Below are positions 39,010 to 49,091 of a DNA stretch of 64,000 nt, piece after piece. Position numbers and translations under genes: made by a program. The notes beneath the pieces were generated by a model. It was not told the origin of the DNA. It was given only the letters and a program-made list of their open reading frames with translations, and did no database searches. This stretch comes from Hymenobacter mellowenesis (GTDB taxonomy: Bacteria > Bacteroidota > Bacteroidia > Cytophagales > Hymenobacteraceae): the NCBI RefSeq assembly GCF_030581005.1, contig NZ_JAUQSX010000007.1, positions 124,001 through 188,000 on the forward strand, read 5' to 3'. Every line of letters begins with the position of its first letter. Within the stretch, counting starts at the first letter, position 1.

Positions 39010-41698
39010 TCCCTTCCCTTCTACCTCCACCACCAACGGGTTCACCCGCCCCCGGCAGAAGCTGACCAGTGCCCAGAAGACCGAGCAGTGGAAAAAGGAC
39101 TGTGTGATGTACTTCACTTCCCAGGGGTACCAGGAAATGGCCAACGGGCGGAATTCCAAGCAGGAGAAGCAGGTGAACTACAACCTGAAGAACTCCATCA
39201 TTGACCCGGCCCAGTTTGAGTATGTCACCGATTCCCTCGGATTAGGGGGTGAGTTTGGGGGTAACCCGGCTCAGTTGGTGATGAAGAACCTGATTGGGCC
39301 CAAGATTGACCGGCTAACCGCTGAAGAAATGATGAGGCCCTTCAACTGGATGGCGCGAGGTATGGGGGGTGGGGTGATGACGGCCCGGGCTGAGGAAAAG
39401 CGGAGACTGGTGGGGGAATACTTCACAGCCATGTACCAGAATATCCAAGCTGGGGGAACAGGAAGTGAAGAAGAGTTGGCTCAACAGGGTGTCAAGATTC
39501 CCAAGGCCATTGAGAAGTACATGAAATCTGAATACCTGGACCCCAGAGAGGTGACAGCTAATCAGATTTTGGAGTACCTCATTAAGGCCAAACAACTTCC
39601 CCAGAAGTTTAACCAGATGTTTACTGATGCTCTTATTACCTCTGAGGAATATGGGTATGTGGGTATTGTAAAGGGAGACCCTGACCTACGGGTAACCAAC
39701 CCCCTCAACTTCCGCTTCCCCTACAGTGAGGACCTACAATGGACCCACAAGGCCGAGTGGGGAGTGGAGGAGCGGTGGCTCTACCCTACCCAGGTGATGG
39801 ACCTATACCAAGAATTCCTCAGTGATGGGGAGCTGGATAATCTGGATGATGGCTCCCTGTCCCAATACTTCAATGGCTTCAATTCCCAGGCCCTGTTTGT
39901 GGACCTCTATTCCCCCACGGTGAATGCCCTGAGGCCCCACAACGGGGTGATGGTGCAGACCTGCTGCTGGAGGAGTTGGAAGAAGGTAGGGTTCTTCTCC
40001 TATCCTGACCCGACCACCGGGGAATGGCAGAAGACCACCGTGGATGACTCCTTCACTATTCCTAAATCCATGGCCCTCACGGGGGCTACCGTGGAATGGG
40101 AATGGCAGGAAGAAATTTGGACGGGTACCCGCATAGGAAGGGATACCGTGGTGGATGTACGGCCCCTGGAATTCCAGATGGGCTACCTGCCCTGGGTGGG
40201 CTTCATCCACAACAACCGGAATAGTAAGGCCACCTCCATTGTGGACCTGGTGAAGGAGGACCAGTTCTCCTACATGATTACCTGGTGGAAGTTGGAGATG
40301 GAAATTGCCAAATACAAGGGCTCTAGAATGCTCTATGACGTGGCCATGCTCCCCACCACGGGACCCAATGCCATGTCCATGAACCAGTTCCTCTACTACG
40401 GGGAAACGGTGGGCATTCAGTTCTACAATTCCATGGCCGAGGGTCCCAATGGTAGACCTCTAGGGAATGCTGGGGGGAACATGATGCAGGAAATCAACCT
40501 CTCCAACAACGGGGGATGGATTAATGCCCTCCTTGGTGTACTGGCCCAGATTGAGGCCCGGATTGATGCCCTGACCGGGGTCTCTCGTCAACGGGAAGGG
40601 GATGTGAAGGCCAGTGAGTCTGCCACCGGGGTTACCCAGGCGGTAAACAACTCCGCCATGGTCACCGAGCCCTGGTTCTATAACCACAACCTGGTTAAGG
40701 GGGAAGTGCTCACCATGTTGGTGGAAGTGGCCAAAGAAGCCTACAAGGATGGGACTACCCTCCCCTTGGTGGTGGACGAGGTGTACAATGTCCTCAACGT
40801 GGACGGGGAAACCTTCCCTGATTCCCACTACGGGGTCTTCCTCTCCAACTCTTCCAAGGACTGGTCCGAACTCCAGGAAGTCAAACAGTACTTCATGGCC
40901 GCTGCCCAGAAGGGACTCCTCCCCATGTCCAGTATTGCGGAAGCCATCAAGGCCAAGTCCCCGGAACAAATGGTGGCTGCCATGAAGGTAGGGGAACAGA
41001 CCATGCAGGAAAACCAGCAGGCTTCCCAGAAAGCAGCCTCGGACCAGGCCAAGGAATTGGAAGGGATACGCCAACAAACCCTCCAGATGACCTGGAATAA
41101 TGAGAACCAACAGAAGGAGTTGGATAGGCAGAACAAGATTCAGGTGGCCACCATCTCTTCCCTCAAGGGCAAGGACGGTCCCAGTGATGTGGATGGGGAT
41201 GGAATAGCTGACCCCATCCAACAGGCAGAGCTGGCCCTGAAGATGAGTGCCCACAATGCTTCCCTAGTGGCCCAAAACCAGAAGGCCAGTGCCGACCTCC
41301 AGAAGACCGGTCTCCAACACCAGGCCACCATGCGGAAGCTGGACCTGGAAGCGGAGAAGGTGGCCCAGAAATCAGCGGAAGTTAACCTGAAACATGCCCA
41401 GTTCACCCGGGAACAGGACCAGCAGGACCACAACAAGAAATTGGACCTCACTTCCCAGAAGGTAGACAAACAGACCAAGGAAAAGGAACTAGCCCTCAAA
41501 GCCAAGGACCTGGCCACCAAACAGGCCACGGAGAAGGCAAAACTGGCCCAGGACAACCGGAATAAGGAAGCGGAGAGGAAGTTACAGCTCCAGCTCCATG
41601 CCTCCACCCTGGCCCACCAAACCCAGGAAAATGCCAAGGACCGGGAAACCCAGGTCAAGTTGGTGAAGCTCAAACCCAAGCCTTCTCCCGGGAAGTAA
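38999..41698 (+). CDS. Portal protein
   Basis: The protein has 899 residues. It forms the dodecameric DNA channel at one capsid vertex. Position after terL, size and the Trp/Tyr-rich core (WMARGMGGGVMTARAEEKRR, TDALITSEEYGYVGIVKGDP) fit the crAss-like portal. From about residue 650 on it is a long Lys/Gln/Glu/Ala-rich coiled coil ending in KLKPKPSPGK, plausibly the barrel. Its TAA overlaps the ATG of the next gene (TAATG). Confidence 0.85.
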   Translation: MAASPFPSTSTTNGFTRPRQKLTSAQKTEQWKKDCVMYFTSQGYQEMANGRNSKQEKQVNYNLKNSIIDPAQFEYVTDSLGLGGEFGGNPAQLVMKNLIGPKIDRLTAEEMMRPFNWMARGMGGGVMTARAEEKRRLVGEYFTAMYQNIQAGGTGSEEELAQQGVKIPKAIEKYMKSEYLDPREVTANQILEYLIKAKQLPQKFNQMFTDALITSEEYGYVGIVKGDPDLRVTNPLNFRFPYSEDLQWTHKAEWGVEERWLYPTQVMDLYQEFLSDGELDNLDDGSLSQYFNGFNSQALFVDLYSPTVNALRPHNGVMVQTCCWRSWKKVGFFSYPDPTTGEWQKTTVDDSFTIPKSMALTGATVEWEWQEEIWTGTRIGRDTVVDVRPLEFQMGYLPWVGFIHNNRNSKATSIVDLVKEDQFSYMITWWKLEMEIAKYKGSRMLYDVAMLPTTGPNAMSMNQFLYYGETVGIQFYNSMAEGPNGRPLGNAGGNMMQEINLSNNGGWINALLGVLAQIEARIDALTGVSRQREGDVKASESATGVTQAVNNSAMVTEPWFYNHNLVKGEVLTMLVEVAKEAYKDGTTLPLVVDEVYNVLNVDGETFPDSHYGVFLSNSSKDWSELQEVKQYFMAAAQKGLLPMSSIAEAIKAKSPEQMVAAMKVGEQTMQENQQASQKAASDQAKELEGIRQQTLQMTWNNENQQKELDRQNKIQVATISSLKGKDGPSDVDGDGIADPIQQAELALKMSAHNASLVAQNQKASADLQKTGLQHQATMRKLDLEAEKVAQKSAEVNLKHAQFTREQDQQDHNKKLDLTSQKVDKQTKEKELALKAKDLATKQATEKAKLAQDNRNKEAERKLQLQLHASTLAHQTQENAKDRETQVKLVKLKPKPSPGK

Positions 41699-42837
41699 TG
41701 GAGGACCTTCCCACCAAGTGGAAGCGCCGGGGTTTGGGGAATACCAGTGAGGGCTACTACACCCGGCTGGGTGGGGACTCCTACCTAAGGGACAAGGCCG
41801 GGTTCTCCCCCTTGGCTCTTCCCCTGCCCACTTTCCATTCCCCGGTTCCCCGGGTGGGCAAACTTTCCCCAAGGAAAACCGGGGTGCAGTCTACCCCTGT
41901 TCCCCTCCCCCAAATCCTTTCCCCTATTCCCTTGGTCCCCAACCCGCCCCCTGCCAGTGTGGGCCACCGGGTCAGCACCCGCCAAAGCACGGTCCCGGGG
42001 TATGAACATCTCCCGGACTACAACACCACCCAGGTTACCCCCGTCCGGTACGGGGTGGGCCAGGACCCCAAACGCCAACGTCCCACCTATTCCCAGGGAA
42101 CCCAATCTGTCATGCCCAACCCCAACCCTCCCACCAAGCGAAAGCTGAAGACTTCCACCTCCGCCTACCAAGGGGAAACCCCTGAACCCACCGTCAAGCC
42201 TACTCCTATTCCCAGTGATGGGGAAATGGACCAGGTGTTGGCAGAAAACCCTTCTCCATCTTACAAGATGCCATCCCTCTCTCCTACTTCCTCTGGGGGT
42301 GAACTGGTGAAGGGGGGCACAGAGGCGGTGGCTGCCTACCAACGGAAGTTGAACAGTATGGGGGCTAACCTGAAGGTGGATGGGGCTTGGGGAAGTGAGA
42401 CCCAGAAGGCCTTTAACCAATTCCAGGGGAAGTCAACCCCCAAGGCTATTGTCCGGAAGGTTTCCAAGGAAGTGGTGAACGGGCTTCCCGGTGGGGACAT
42501 TGCCAAAACCCGGCAGGGAAGTTCCCCGGCATCCTCCCCAACTAAGTCCACAATTCCCGTGACCAAGAAATACACCCAGTCGGTAGACCTGACAGATGCT
42601 CTAGATAAGGCTTACGGGTATGACACTACGGATGAGGTCTACGAGGATGGCTTGGGTGACTACCCGGAGTTCACCACCAGGTCGGGGATTAAAGGGAGAA
42701 AGCTGCCCGATGGCCGAAACATCTACCCCAATGGGCGCATCAGCACCCCCAATGGAAAAGGGATGATGTACAGCTCCAAACTCCCCCGCCGTAAGCTAAC
42801 CCCGGTTCCCACCGGTCCCCGGCTCACAGCCCTCTAG
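41698..42837 (+). CDS. Pro-rich virion protein with peptidoglycan-binding domain
   Basis: The protein has 379 residues. Residues about 1-200 are a Pro/Thr/Ser-rich extended region. Residues about 208-243 (VAAYQRKLNSMGANLKVDGA ... FNQFQ) match the PG_binding_1 domain that anchors proteins to bacterial cell wall. The C-terminus is basic. In crAss-like phages this position between portal and capsid genes can hold head-fibre genes, so this may be a capsid decoration or an entry protein that contacts peptidoglycan. Confidence 0.7.
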   Translation: MEDLPTKWKRRGLGNTSEGYYTRLGGDSYLRDKAGFSPLALPLPTFHSPVPRVGKLSPRKTGVQSTPVPLPQILSPIPLVPNPPPASVGHRVSTRQSTVPGYEHLPDYNTTQVTPVRYGVGQDPKRQRPTYSQGTQSVMPNPNPPTKRKLKTSTSAYQGETPEPTVKPTPIPSDGEMDQVLAENPSPSYKMPSLSPTSSGGELVKGGTEAVAAYQRKLNSMGANLKVDGAWGSETQKAFNQFQGKSTPKAIVRKVSKEVVNGLPGGDIAKTRQGSSPASSPTKSTIPVTKKYTQSVDLTDALDKAYGYDTTDEVYEDGLGDYPEFTTRSGIKGRKLPDGRNIYPNGRISTPNGKGMMYSSKLPRRKLTPVPTGPRLTAL

Positions 42838-42951
42838 GAAGGTAAGCAAGCCCCTACTTCCCCTTCACCTAAAAGTACCATTCAGACTTGTTTAAGTCCT
42901 ACACATACCACCACCTTTGTTGGGAATTACACTCTATCCTATCCCAACAGC

Positions 42952-44022
42952 ATGAATACCTTATTCGGGGAGATGACTCCCAATACGGGGGTTGATGGCA
43001 AGCCTTTGGTGGCCGACCCAGACCCCAAAGACCAGGAACTAGTAGACAGTATTCCCTACGATGAAGCGGAACCCGTGGAAGGTGGGGATACAGGCTCACC
43101 GGAGAACCCAGAGGTGGAAACGCCGGAGGCACCGGAGGAAGTCCCAGACCCTACTAAGGAGGGTACTCCAGAAGTGTTCTCTTACCTGGGGGTGGCTGAA
43201 GGGTTTATTGAAGATGGTATCCTGGTTGCCGACCCTGAGAAGGAGTACGAGGATTCCCCCGAGGGTTTCCAGGAAGTAATCCAGGACACCATCAAAGCCC
43301 AGTTTGAGGCCACCTACGGCCTTCCCGACAATGAACACCTGGCCTACCTTGCCTTCATCAAGGGTGGGGGCACCAACAGTGAATGGCTTCAACAGACCAC
43401 CTTCTCCTACGAGAATGTAGACCTGGAAGATGAGGACACCCAGAAGGAACTCCTCACCCGTCAATACCAGGCCCAGGGGTTTACCGAGGCCCAGATTACC
43501 AAGAAACTTACCCGACTGGAAGCCAACGGTGCCCTGGAAGAGGAAGCCAAGGATGCCCAGGAATTCCTGCTGGCCAAGGAAGCCAAGACGGTGGAGGACT
43601 TCAAGGCCCAAGTCCTGAAACAGGAAGAGGAAGCCAAGGAACAGTCCAAGAATTACCTCACCACCCTCCAGAAGGACATTGACAGCACCGAGGTCCTGGC
43701 CGGGATTCCCCTCACCCCTCAGCTCAAGAAAGGGTTGTTTGCCCACCTGACCAAGCCTGTGGGTCCCAAAGGGGAAACCCAGTACCAGCTCAATCAGAAG
43801 GACAAGACCAAGGCCCTGAGTGGGGTATTGCTGGACTTCCTGGGACTGGACCCTACTGAGGTAGTAGCCAAGAAAGGGGAGACCACCAAGGCCAACAAAT
43901 TACAGGCTTCCCTCAAGGCCTTCAACAAGGGAGACCGGACAGGGGGTGGACAGACCGTGAATACCGTCACCACCGCCAACACCAACAAGATTCCCACCAA
44001 GGGAATGCCCTGGGGTAACTAA
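42952..44022 (+). CDS. Acidic protein upstream of the capsid gene, scaffold candidate
   Basis: The protein has 356 residues. The first 100 are highly acidic and Pro-rich (Glu/Asp/Pro). The middle is a long coiled coil (QEFLLAKEAKTVEDFKAQVL), and the C-terminus is a Thr/Asn-rich tail ending GMPWGN. Acidic coiled-coil proteins just before the capsid gene commonly act as scaffolds that guide capsid assembly. About 115 bases upstream are non-coding, with CACCTTTG at 42911-42918 as a possible -7 element. Confidence 0.65.
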   Translation: MNTLFGEMTPNTGVDGKPLVADPDPKDQELVDSIPYDEAEPVEGGDTGSPENPEVETPEAPEEVPDPTKEGTPEVFSYLGVAEGFIEDGILVADPEKEYEDSPEGFQEVIQDTIKAQFEATYGLPDNEHLAYLAFIKGGGTNSEWLQQTTFSYENVDLEDEDTQKELLTRQYQAQGFTEAQITKKLTRLEANGALEEEAKDAQEFLLAKEAKTVEDFKAQVLKQEEEAKEQSKNYLTTLQKDIDSTEVLAGIPLTPQLKKGLFAHLTKPVGPKGETQYQLNQKDKTKALSGVLLDFLGLDPTEVVAKKGETTKANKLQASLKAFNKGDRTGGGQTVNTVTTANTNKIPTKGMPWGN

Positions 44023-44024
44023 GG

Positions 44025-44318
44025 ATGGAACACTACATCCGTCCCATTCCCGAGTGCTCCTACCTGGGAAACAGGCTTGAGAAATTGAGGGAATACCAGG
44101 CTAACAGGTCCTATGACCCCAACGCCCTTTCCGGTGAGGAATACTTACTGGACTACACCTTGGATTATCTGAGGGAAGTCACTGAAATCTTAGAGGGTCA
44201 ACGGGAGAAATTCCTGAAGTACAAACAGGGATACCTCAACACCCTACCGGAAGTGGACATGGTCAGGTCCATTCTTTCCCATTCCCCTGACCCAATTCCC
44301 CAAGAAGGAATGCCCTGA
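44025..44318 (+). CDS. Small phage protein ending PQEGMP
   Basis: The protein has 97 residues, Tyr- and Arg-rich and helical. Its last residues (PIPQEGMP) recall the endings IPMEGMPWN and PTKGMPWGN of two other genes in this module, hinting at a shared short tail motif. The function is unknown. Confidence 0.58.
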   Translation: MEHYIRPIPECSYLGNRLEKLREYQANRSYDPNALSGEEYLLDYTLDYLREVTEILEGQREKFLKYKQGYLNTLPEVDMVRSILSHSPDPIPQEGMP

Positions 44319-44427
44319 GCCAAGCCCACTCCAACCAACTAAACATTAGGATTATACCATTATTCCCCTGGGTTATTCAGGGGTCAGTCTATCCCCTTAT
44401 CCCTATTCCAAATTATCCCTATACCCT

Positions 44428-45903
44428 ATGAATAATGTAGTTGACAGCCCCTTGGTTGTCCGTAAACTCCGTGACCTGCGGATGGAACAGCTTACCGACA
44501 GCCAACACCTGTCAAATGCTTACCTGACCCAGCCGGACGAGACCTCTAAGATGGTCACCTTTGCCCTGCAAAAACAGAGCAAGTCCATCCTCTCCATGCT
44601 GGGGGGTATGTCCAACACCCGCGAGATTGAAAACCGGGAATGGAAGTGGGACCTGATGGGTATGCGGGAGCGTATCTCGGATGTGGTCCTGACCTCTCCG
44701 GATGCCACCGCCAACTCCAACCAGCCGGGCCTGAACCACAGCACCTTCCGGGTGTACGTGAATGACTCCTACTTCGTGCAGGGGGATGTCCTGAACTCGG
44801 ACAACGGTACCCAAATCCGTGTACAGGAGCAGCCCTACAAGGACGGGATTGCCACGGTCCTGGTCTGCCAGATTGTAGACCCCACCATCCGCTTCATTGC
44901 CCCTTCCCAGATTTCCCTGGGGGCCCAGTTCAACAAGGACTACAACACCCAGGAAGAAGGCTCCATGCGCGGGGGTACCACGGCTTTCGAGGCCGGGATG
45001 CAGATGGTCAACCAGCTCACCATCCTTCGTCAGACCTACGGCTTTACCCGTAGTGTCGCCACCGATGTCATGGTGATTGAGGTGAAGGCTCCCAACGGGG
45101 AATCTTCCAAGTACTGGACCAAGGTGGCCGAATGGGCCCACATGGTGGCCTGGGAGCGTGAGAAGGAGCGCCTGTTGATGTATGCCACCCACTCCAAAGA
45201 CGGTGGTGCAGCTTCGGGTGTGGAGACTGTGCAGGGGGCCAATGGCCGTTATGTGAGCCAGGGTGCTGGCCTCCGTCAACAGATTTCAGCCTCCAACATC
45301 CGTCCCTATTCCTTCCTCACCTACGAGTTCCTGGAAACCTTCCTGTTGGACCTGGCTTGGGGTGCTGACCAGTACGGTGGTAGTGTAGACTTCATGGCCC
45401 TCACCGGGAAAGGTGGGAAGATTGAGTTCAACCGCGCCATCCAGGACAAACGGATTGCCTTGGGGGTACAACTCCTGGAAAAGGCCATCTTCATTGGTGG
45501 GAATGGTCAGGAGCTGGAACTCCACGGTCAGTTCACCAAGGTAGTATTCCCCTCGGGAAACAGCCTCACCATCACGGAGTTTGAGCCCTACAACGACACT
45601 GTCCGTTTCCGTACCAAACACCCCATCACGGGCCTTCCGGTAGAGTCTTACCGCTTTACCCTGCTCAACTTTGGCACCACTGCTGAAGGGGAACAGAATA
45701 TCCGGATGGTAGCCAAGAAAGGGGCTATGGACATCTCGGACTATGTATGTGGTCTGTGGGGTCCTACCCTGAATGGTAACCAGCGTAACCGTGGGGCTTC
45801 TTCGGGTTATGATGGCTATGAACTCCACAAACTGTGTGAGATTGGTGTCCAGATGAGTAACCCCCTAACTGCGGGTGAGCTTATTTTCCAAGTAGGTGCT
45901 TAA
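44428..45903 (+). CDS. Major capsid protein
   Basis: The protein has 491 residues. Length, position after the scaffold-like gene and composition fit the HK97-fold capsid protein of crAss-like phages. An extended N-terminal arm (about residues 1-75) leads into beta-rich sequence (STFRVYVNDSYFVQGDVLNS), then a long helix region (about 240-270). Arg codons shift to CGT/CGC here, unlike most phage genes, as expected for the most abundant virion protein. A hairpin (CCCCTG/CAGGGG) lies in the 109-base leader. The assignment is by position and pattern, not by a search. Confidence 0.8.
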   Translation: MNNVVDSPLVVRKLRDLRMEQLTDSQHLSNAYLTQPDETSKMVTFALQKQSKSILSMLGGMSNTREIENREWKWDLMGMRERISDVVLTSPDATANSNQPGLNHSTFRVYVNDSYFVQGDVLNSDNGTQIRVQEQPYKDGIATVLVCQIVDPTIRFIAPSQISLGAQFNKDYNTQEEGSMRGGTTAFEAGMQMVNQLTILRQTYGFTRSVATDVMVIEVKAPNGESSKYWTKVAEWAHMVAWEREKERLLMYATHSKDGGAASGVETVQGANGRYVSQGAGLRQQISASNIRPYSFLTYEFLETFLLDLAWGADQYGGSVDFMALTGKGGKIEFNRAIQDKRIALGVQLLEKAIFIGGNGQELELHGQFTKVVFPSGNSLTITEFEPYNDTVRFRTKHPITGLPVESYRFTLLNFGTTAEGEQNIRMVAKKGAMDISDYVCGLWGPTLNGNQRNRGASSGYDGYELHKLCEIGVQMSNPLTAGELIFQVGA

Positions 45904-46085
45904 CAGGCACTTATCTCTAATACTTACTGCTCAGGTTTAGGCCAGAGCTGTTGTTGGGGAGTAGGTGTGGTTTCTGACTGCACCCACTTTGCCCCGACAG
46001 ACTTACAGGAAGGGGAGGTATCCAATGAGGGTACTTCCCCCATCCCTGAGCTACTTCCTACCTACAACCCAACCCCAACAATATT
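45904..46085 (+). other. Non-coding stretch after the capsid gene
   Basis: These 182 bases contain no gene or strong terminator that I can see. A TTTGCCCC-type element and several CCC-rich tracts occur. They may hold a processing or attenuation site between capsid and ring-protein genes. Confidence 0.4.
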
Positions 46086-46958
46086 ATGGCATTTGAATTA
46101 CCGGGAGGTCTGGTGACCTTCCAACACATGAAATCCTCTACTTCCCCTGTGCAGGTGAAAACCGCTGGGGGTGGTGGCGTGGATGTTAAGATTAAGTCCT
46201 TCCCCAACACCCGGCCCAACTTTACCCAAGCGGCCATGAGTGGGAGTAAACGGGGACACTTTGCCACCGGCCTCACCCCAGAGGAAGAACGTGGGCTGGA
46301 ACCCCTGCTGGGCCTCAAGGAAGGTCAACTGAGTTCCATTGTACCCGACCTCACCAACCCGGAAAAGGTCAAGGAGTGCTACTACCTGGACAACCGGGCC
46401 CGTATTACCCTTCCCGTGGGCAAGCCCATCACCCTAGACCTGTCCAACCCCATTGACTTCTTCCAGTACAAGGTAGCTTCCCAAATGGAGAAGGTGGAAG
46501 TGGGCATGGCTGCTTACCTGGCCAATCCCCAGGCAGAGTATGTCCTCATCAAGGAAGAGGATGTGGTGAAGGAGAAGTACACCTCCATCTCTTCCAAGAA
46601 GAAGGCTTACCAGTTCATTCAGGACTGGACCACCACCAACTACAGTGACTACCTGTTTGCCCAAGGCCAGGACCCCCGTCACCTGTCTCCGGATGCTCTG
46701 GAAGGCCAGGTGGGGGAAGCCATTGAGAAGAACCCAGACTATTTCCTCAAACAAGTCCAGGACAAGACCTACAAGGAAAAGGTCCTGATTGGGGAGTGGG
46801 TACGACTGGGTGCCATCATTCAACGTGGGAAGTCCTATACCACCGTCGAGGGGCAACCCCTGGCCTCTTCCCTGGAAGAAATGGTGGACTTCCTCTCCGA
46901 CAAACAGAAGCAGGGGGTGAAGCTGGAGATTATGAAACTGGCCAAAGACCGGAAGTAA
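46086..46958 (+). CDS. Conserved virion-module protein, unknown
   Basis: The protein has 290 residues. The N-terminal third is beta-rich (VTFQHMKSS-PVQVKTAGG), the rest helical with ARITLPVGKPITLDLSNPID in the middle. Position after the capsid gene suggests a virion or assembly protein. Its TAATG overlap couples it to the next gene. No family is recognised by eye. Confidence 0.62.
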   Translation: MAFELPGGLVTFQHMKSSTSPVQVKTAGGGGVDVKIKSFPNTRPNFTQAAMSGSKRGHFATGLTPEEERGLEPLLGLKEGQLSSIVPDLTNPEKVKECYYLDNRARITLPVGKPITLDLSNPIDFFQYKVASQMEKVEVGMAAYLANPQAEYVLIKEEDVVKEKYTSISSKKKAYQFIQDWTTTNYSDYLFAQGQDPRHLSPDALEGQVGEAIEKNPDYFLKQVQDKTYKEKVLIGEWVRLGAIIQRGKSYTTVEGQPLASSLEEMVDFLSDKQKQGVKLEIMKLAKDRK

Positions 46959-47347
46959 TGGTGTACAATTCTAACTACCAACACCAGTCTGGGATTCCAC
47001 AAGTGGACCTTCTCTTAAAAGCCCAGGAAATTGAGTACCAAGTGAAGATGTTGGGAATTCAACTCTCCATTCTTCCTCCTGTAAACCAAGTGAATTATAA
47101 CACCCGTGGTTGGGTAGAAGAACAGGAAAAACAGGTCCAACAACTGTCTTCCCTCTTGGAAGAGTACAAGGACCTTATCATTCCTGTCCTCAACACTAAC
47201 CAGCCTCCTATTCCCATGGAAGGGATGCCCTGGAATATTCCCGGTGGCCTACACTCCCCGGAAGCAGTCCCAGCCTCTACCTACGTGGACCGGGAAATGA
47301 TTCACCAGATGACCTGTCGGGAAGACCTCCTTTCCCAGGAAGACTAA
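46958..47347 (+). CDS. Small coiled-coil virion-module protein
   Basis: The protein has 129 residues from the ATG at 46958. Leu/Gln-rich heptads (LLLKAQEIEYQVKMLGIQLS) form a coiled coil, and IPMEGMPWN echoes the endings of two other module proteins. The function is unknown. Confidence 0.58.
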   Translation: MVYNSNYQHQSGIPQVDLLLKAQEIEYQVKMLGIQLSILPPVNQVNYNTRGWVEEQEKQVQQLSSLLEEYKDLIIPVLNTNQPPIPMEGMPWNIPGGLHSPEAVPASTYVDREMIHQMTCREDLLSQED

Positions 47348-47356
47348 CCTCCGACC

Positions 47357-48001
47357 ATGACCCGATTGGAAATGCACCAGGAATTCCAACTCCACTGCGA
47401 CAAGGTGGATGCGGATTCCCTGCCCAAGATATACCCGGAGGAGATTGACCTCTTCCTCAACGACAGTGTCCTCAACCTGGTGCTCCAGGCAAGGAAGGAG
47501 TTGGAGACCACGTCCCAGGTGTCGGAGAACTTCCGGAGCCTGGTGGTGGACGGGGAAATCCAACCCAATCCCCGGGGAATGAGTTGCCTCTACGACCTGT
47601 CCAAGGTCCGGCCGGTGGGAATAACCACGGGGCCTTACCTGAATTCCTTGTACTTCCTCATGGGTCACCTGCGGGGCTCTGTCCGGGGAATGGGGGGAAC
47701 GGTCTCCCTGCGGGAAGTGACCCACAACGAGTGGGAAGCTATCCTCCAGAACCCCCACACCAAGCCCCGGCCCAGTCTGTGCCCCTTCCGCTACACCCAG
47801 GAAGGCATCCTGGTGGCCACCCCCACCATCCTCAACCCGGGGGTTCTGCTGGGCACGGTCCTGCTCTACCCGGCCACCATTTCCCCCACCCAGGACTGCG
47901 ACCTCTCCCCCCAACTCCACCGCCCGGTGGTCCTGGGAGCCGTGGAACTGGCCCAACAGTCCATCCAACGGGGCACCCAACTCACCGGGGGCCAAGCCTA
48001 A
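47357..48001 (+). CDS. Ring/adaptor-type tail protein candidate
   Basis: The protein has 214 residues. It starts MTRLEMHQEFQLHCDKVDAD and continues YPEEIDLFLNDSVLNLVLQA, a pattern of crAss-like ring proteins that stack below the portal. The remainder is a beta-rich domain. The role is inferred from pattern and position, about 1.4 kb after the capsid gene. Confidence 0.6.
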   Translation: MTRLEMHQEFQLHCDKVDADSLPKIYPEEIDLFLNDSVLNLVLQARKELETTSQVSENFRSLVVDGEIQPNPRGMSCLYDLSKVRPVGITTGPYLNSLYFLMGHLRGSVRGMGGTVSLREVTHNEWEAILQNPHTKPRPSLCPFRYTQEGILVATPTILNPGVLLGTVLLYPATISPTQDCDLSPQLHRPVVLGAVELAQQSIQRGTQLTGGQA

Positions 48002-48079
48002 GCCTTATTCCCGGGAAGGGACTATCCCAACCCGTTTATCCCAATACCTATCCCTTTTTCACCTATTCTCTAGTCCGTT

Positions 48080-49069
48080 ATGGCTACTCCTGTTTCCCGC
48101 GCCTATGTTGGCAGCGGTACCAATGCTGGCAGTATTACGTCCCCCACTGCCGGGGACATCTACCTGGTAGACCAGACGGGCACCCGTTTGACCACCGCTG
48201 CCGGGGGGGCTGCCGCCACCGGTATCAGGGTCATCAGTGCCGTAAACGCGGGCACTACCCCCGTGGCCATTCCTTCCCAGCTCATCACCCGCTCGGACAT
48301 TGCCCGGGCCGGGGTGGGGGCCTTCACCGAGCAGGCCTACAACGCCCCCGTGCAGCAAGTGGACACGGTGGACTTCTCCAACTTTGCCGCTGGGGACCAG
48401 GTTTCCATCCGGGTGGAGTACAAGGTCAACCGCAAACTCCAACAGGGCCGTGACTCGGTGAGCCTGTTCAACCACACCTTTGCTGCCGGGTCTACCCTCA
48501 CGGCGGAGATTGACAAGATTGTGGCCAAAATCAACTCCACGGGCATCATTGGCCAGGCCCCGGCCGTGGCAGCCAAGTACATCACCGCTTCCAACGGAGG
48601 TGGTACGACCCTGGTCCTCACCGGTAAAACCCCTCCCTCGACGGGCAGTGTGCTGGACACCCCGGACTTCACCTCCTTCCGCACCTTTGTGACGGAGCTG
48701 GTTCCCAGTGGTTCCTTTGGACAAGGCCAGGCCTACACCGTGACCAATACCACCAAACCGGACCCCGGCCAGGGAACCGCTGCCCAGGTCCTGTTCGAGG
48801 AGCAGTACGAGAGCGGGGCCTATGGTCGTACAGACCCCCGCAGCTTTGACCGTGGTCAGAGTACCCTCATCACCAGTGCCGCCAACACCTACTCCTACAT
48901 CCGCCTCACTCCCCTCAAACGGATTGCCGGGGACCTGGAAGGATTCAAGGAAGTGGCCCAGCGGGTGTCCCTCATGCTACCCGTGGGTAGTGCCCAGTTG
49001 ACCGAGGCCCAGACCGTTATCCGTGCCTTTGTGGCCGGTACCGCCACCACTCCTCCGGCTGGAGAATAA
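48080..49069 (+). CDS. Abundant virion protein candidate (auxiliary capsid or tail)
   Basis: The protein has 329 residues, Ala/Gly/Thr/Val-rich, beta-structured, with few Lys or Cys. Arg codons are mostly CGT/CGC and GCC/ACC abound, the same shift as the capsid gene, so it is probably made in large amounts. A strong terminator follows. It could be the auxiliary capsid protein or a tail component of crAss-like phages; the sequence alone does not decide. Confidence 0.6.
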   Translation: MATPVSRAYVGSGTNAGSITSPTAGDIYLVDQTGTRLTTAAGGAAATGIRVISAVNAGTTPVAIPSQLITRSDIARAGVGAFTEQAYNAPVQQVDTVDFSNFAAGDQVSIRVEYKVNRKLQQGRDSVSLFNHTFAAGSTLTAEIDKIVAKINSTGIIGQAPAVAAKYITASNGGGTTLVLTGKTPPSTGSVLDTPDFTSFRTFVTELVPSGSFGQGQAYTVTNTTKPDPGQGTAAQVLFEEQYESGAYGRTDPRSFDRGQSTLITSAANTYSYIRLTPLKRIAGDLEGFKEVAQRVSLMLPVGSAQLTEAQTVIRAFVAGTATTPPAGE

Positions 49070-49091
49070 CTCCCTAGCTTAACACCTTGAA

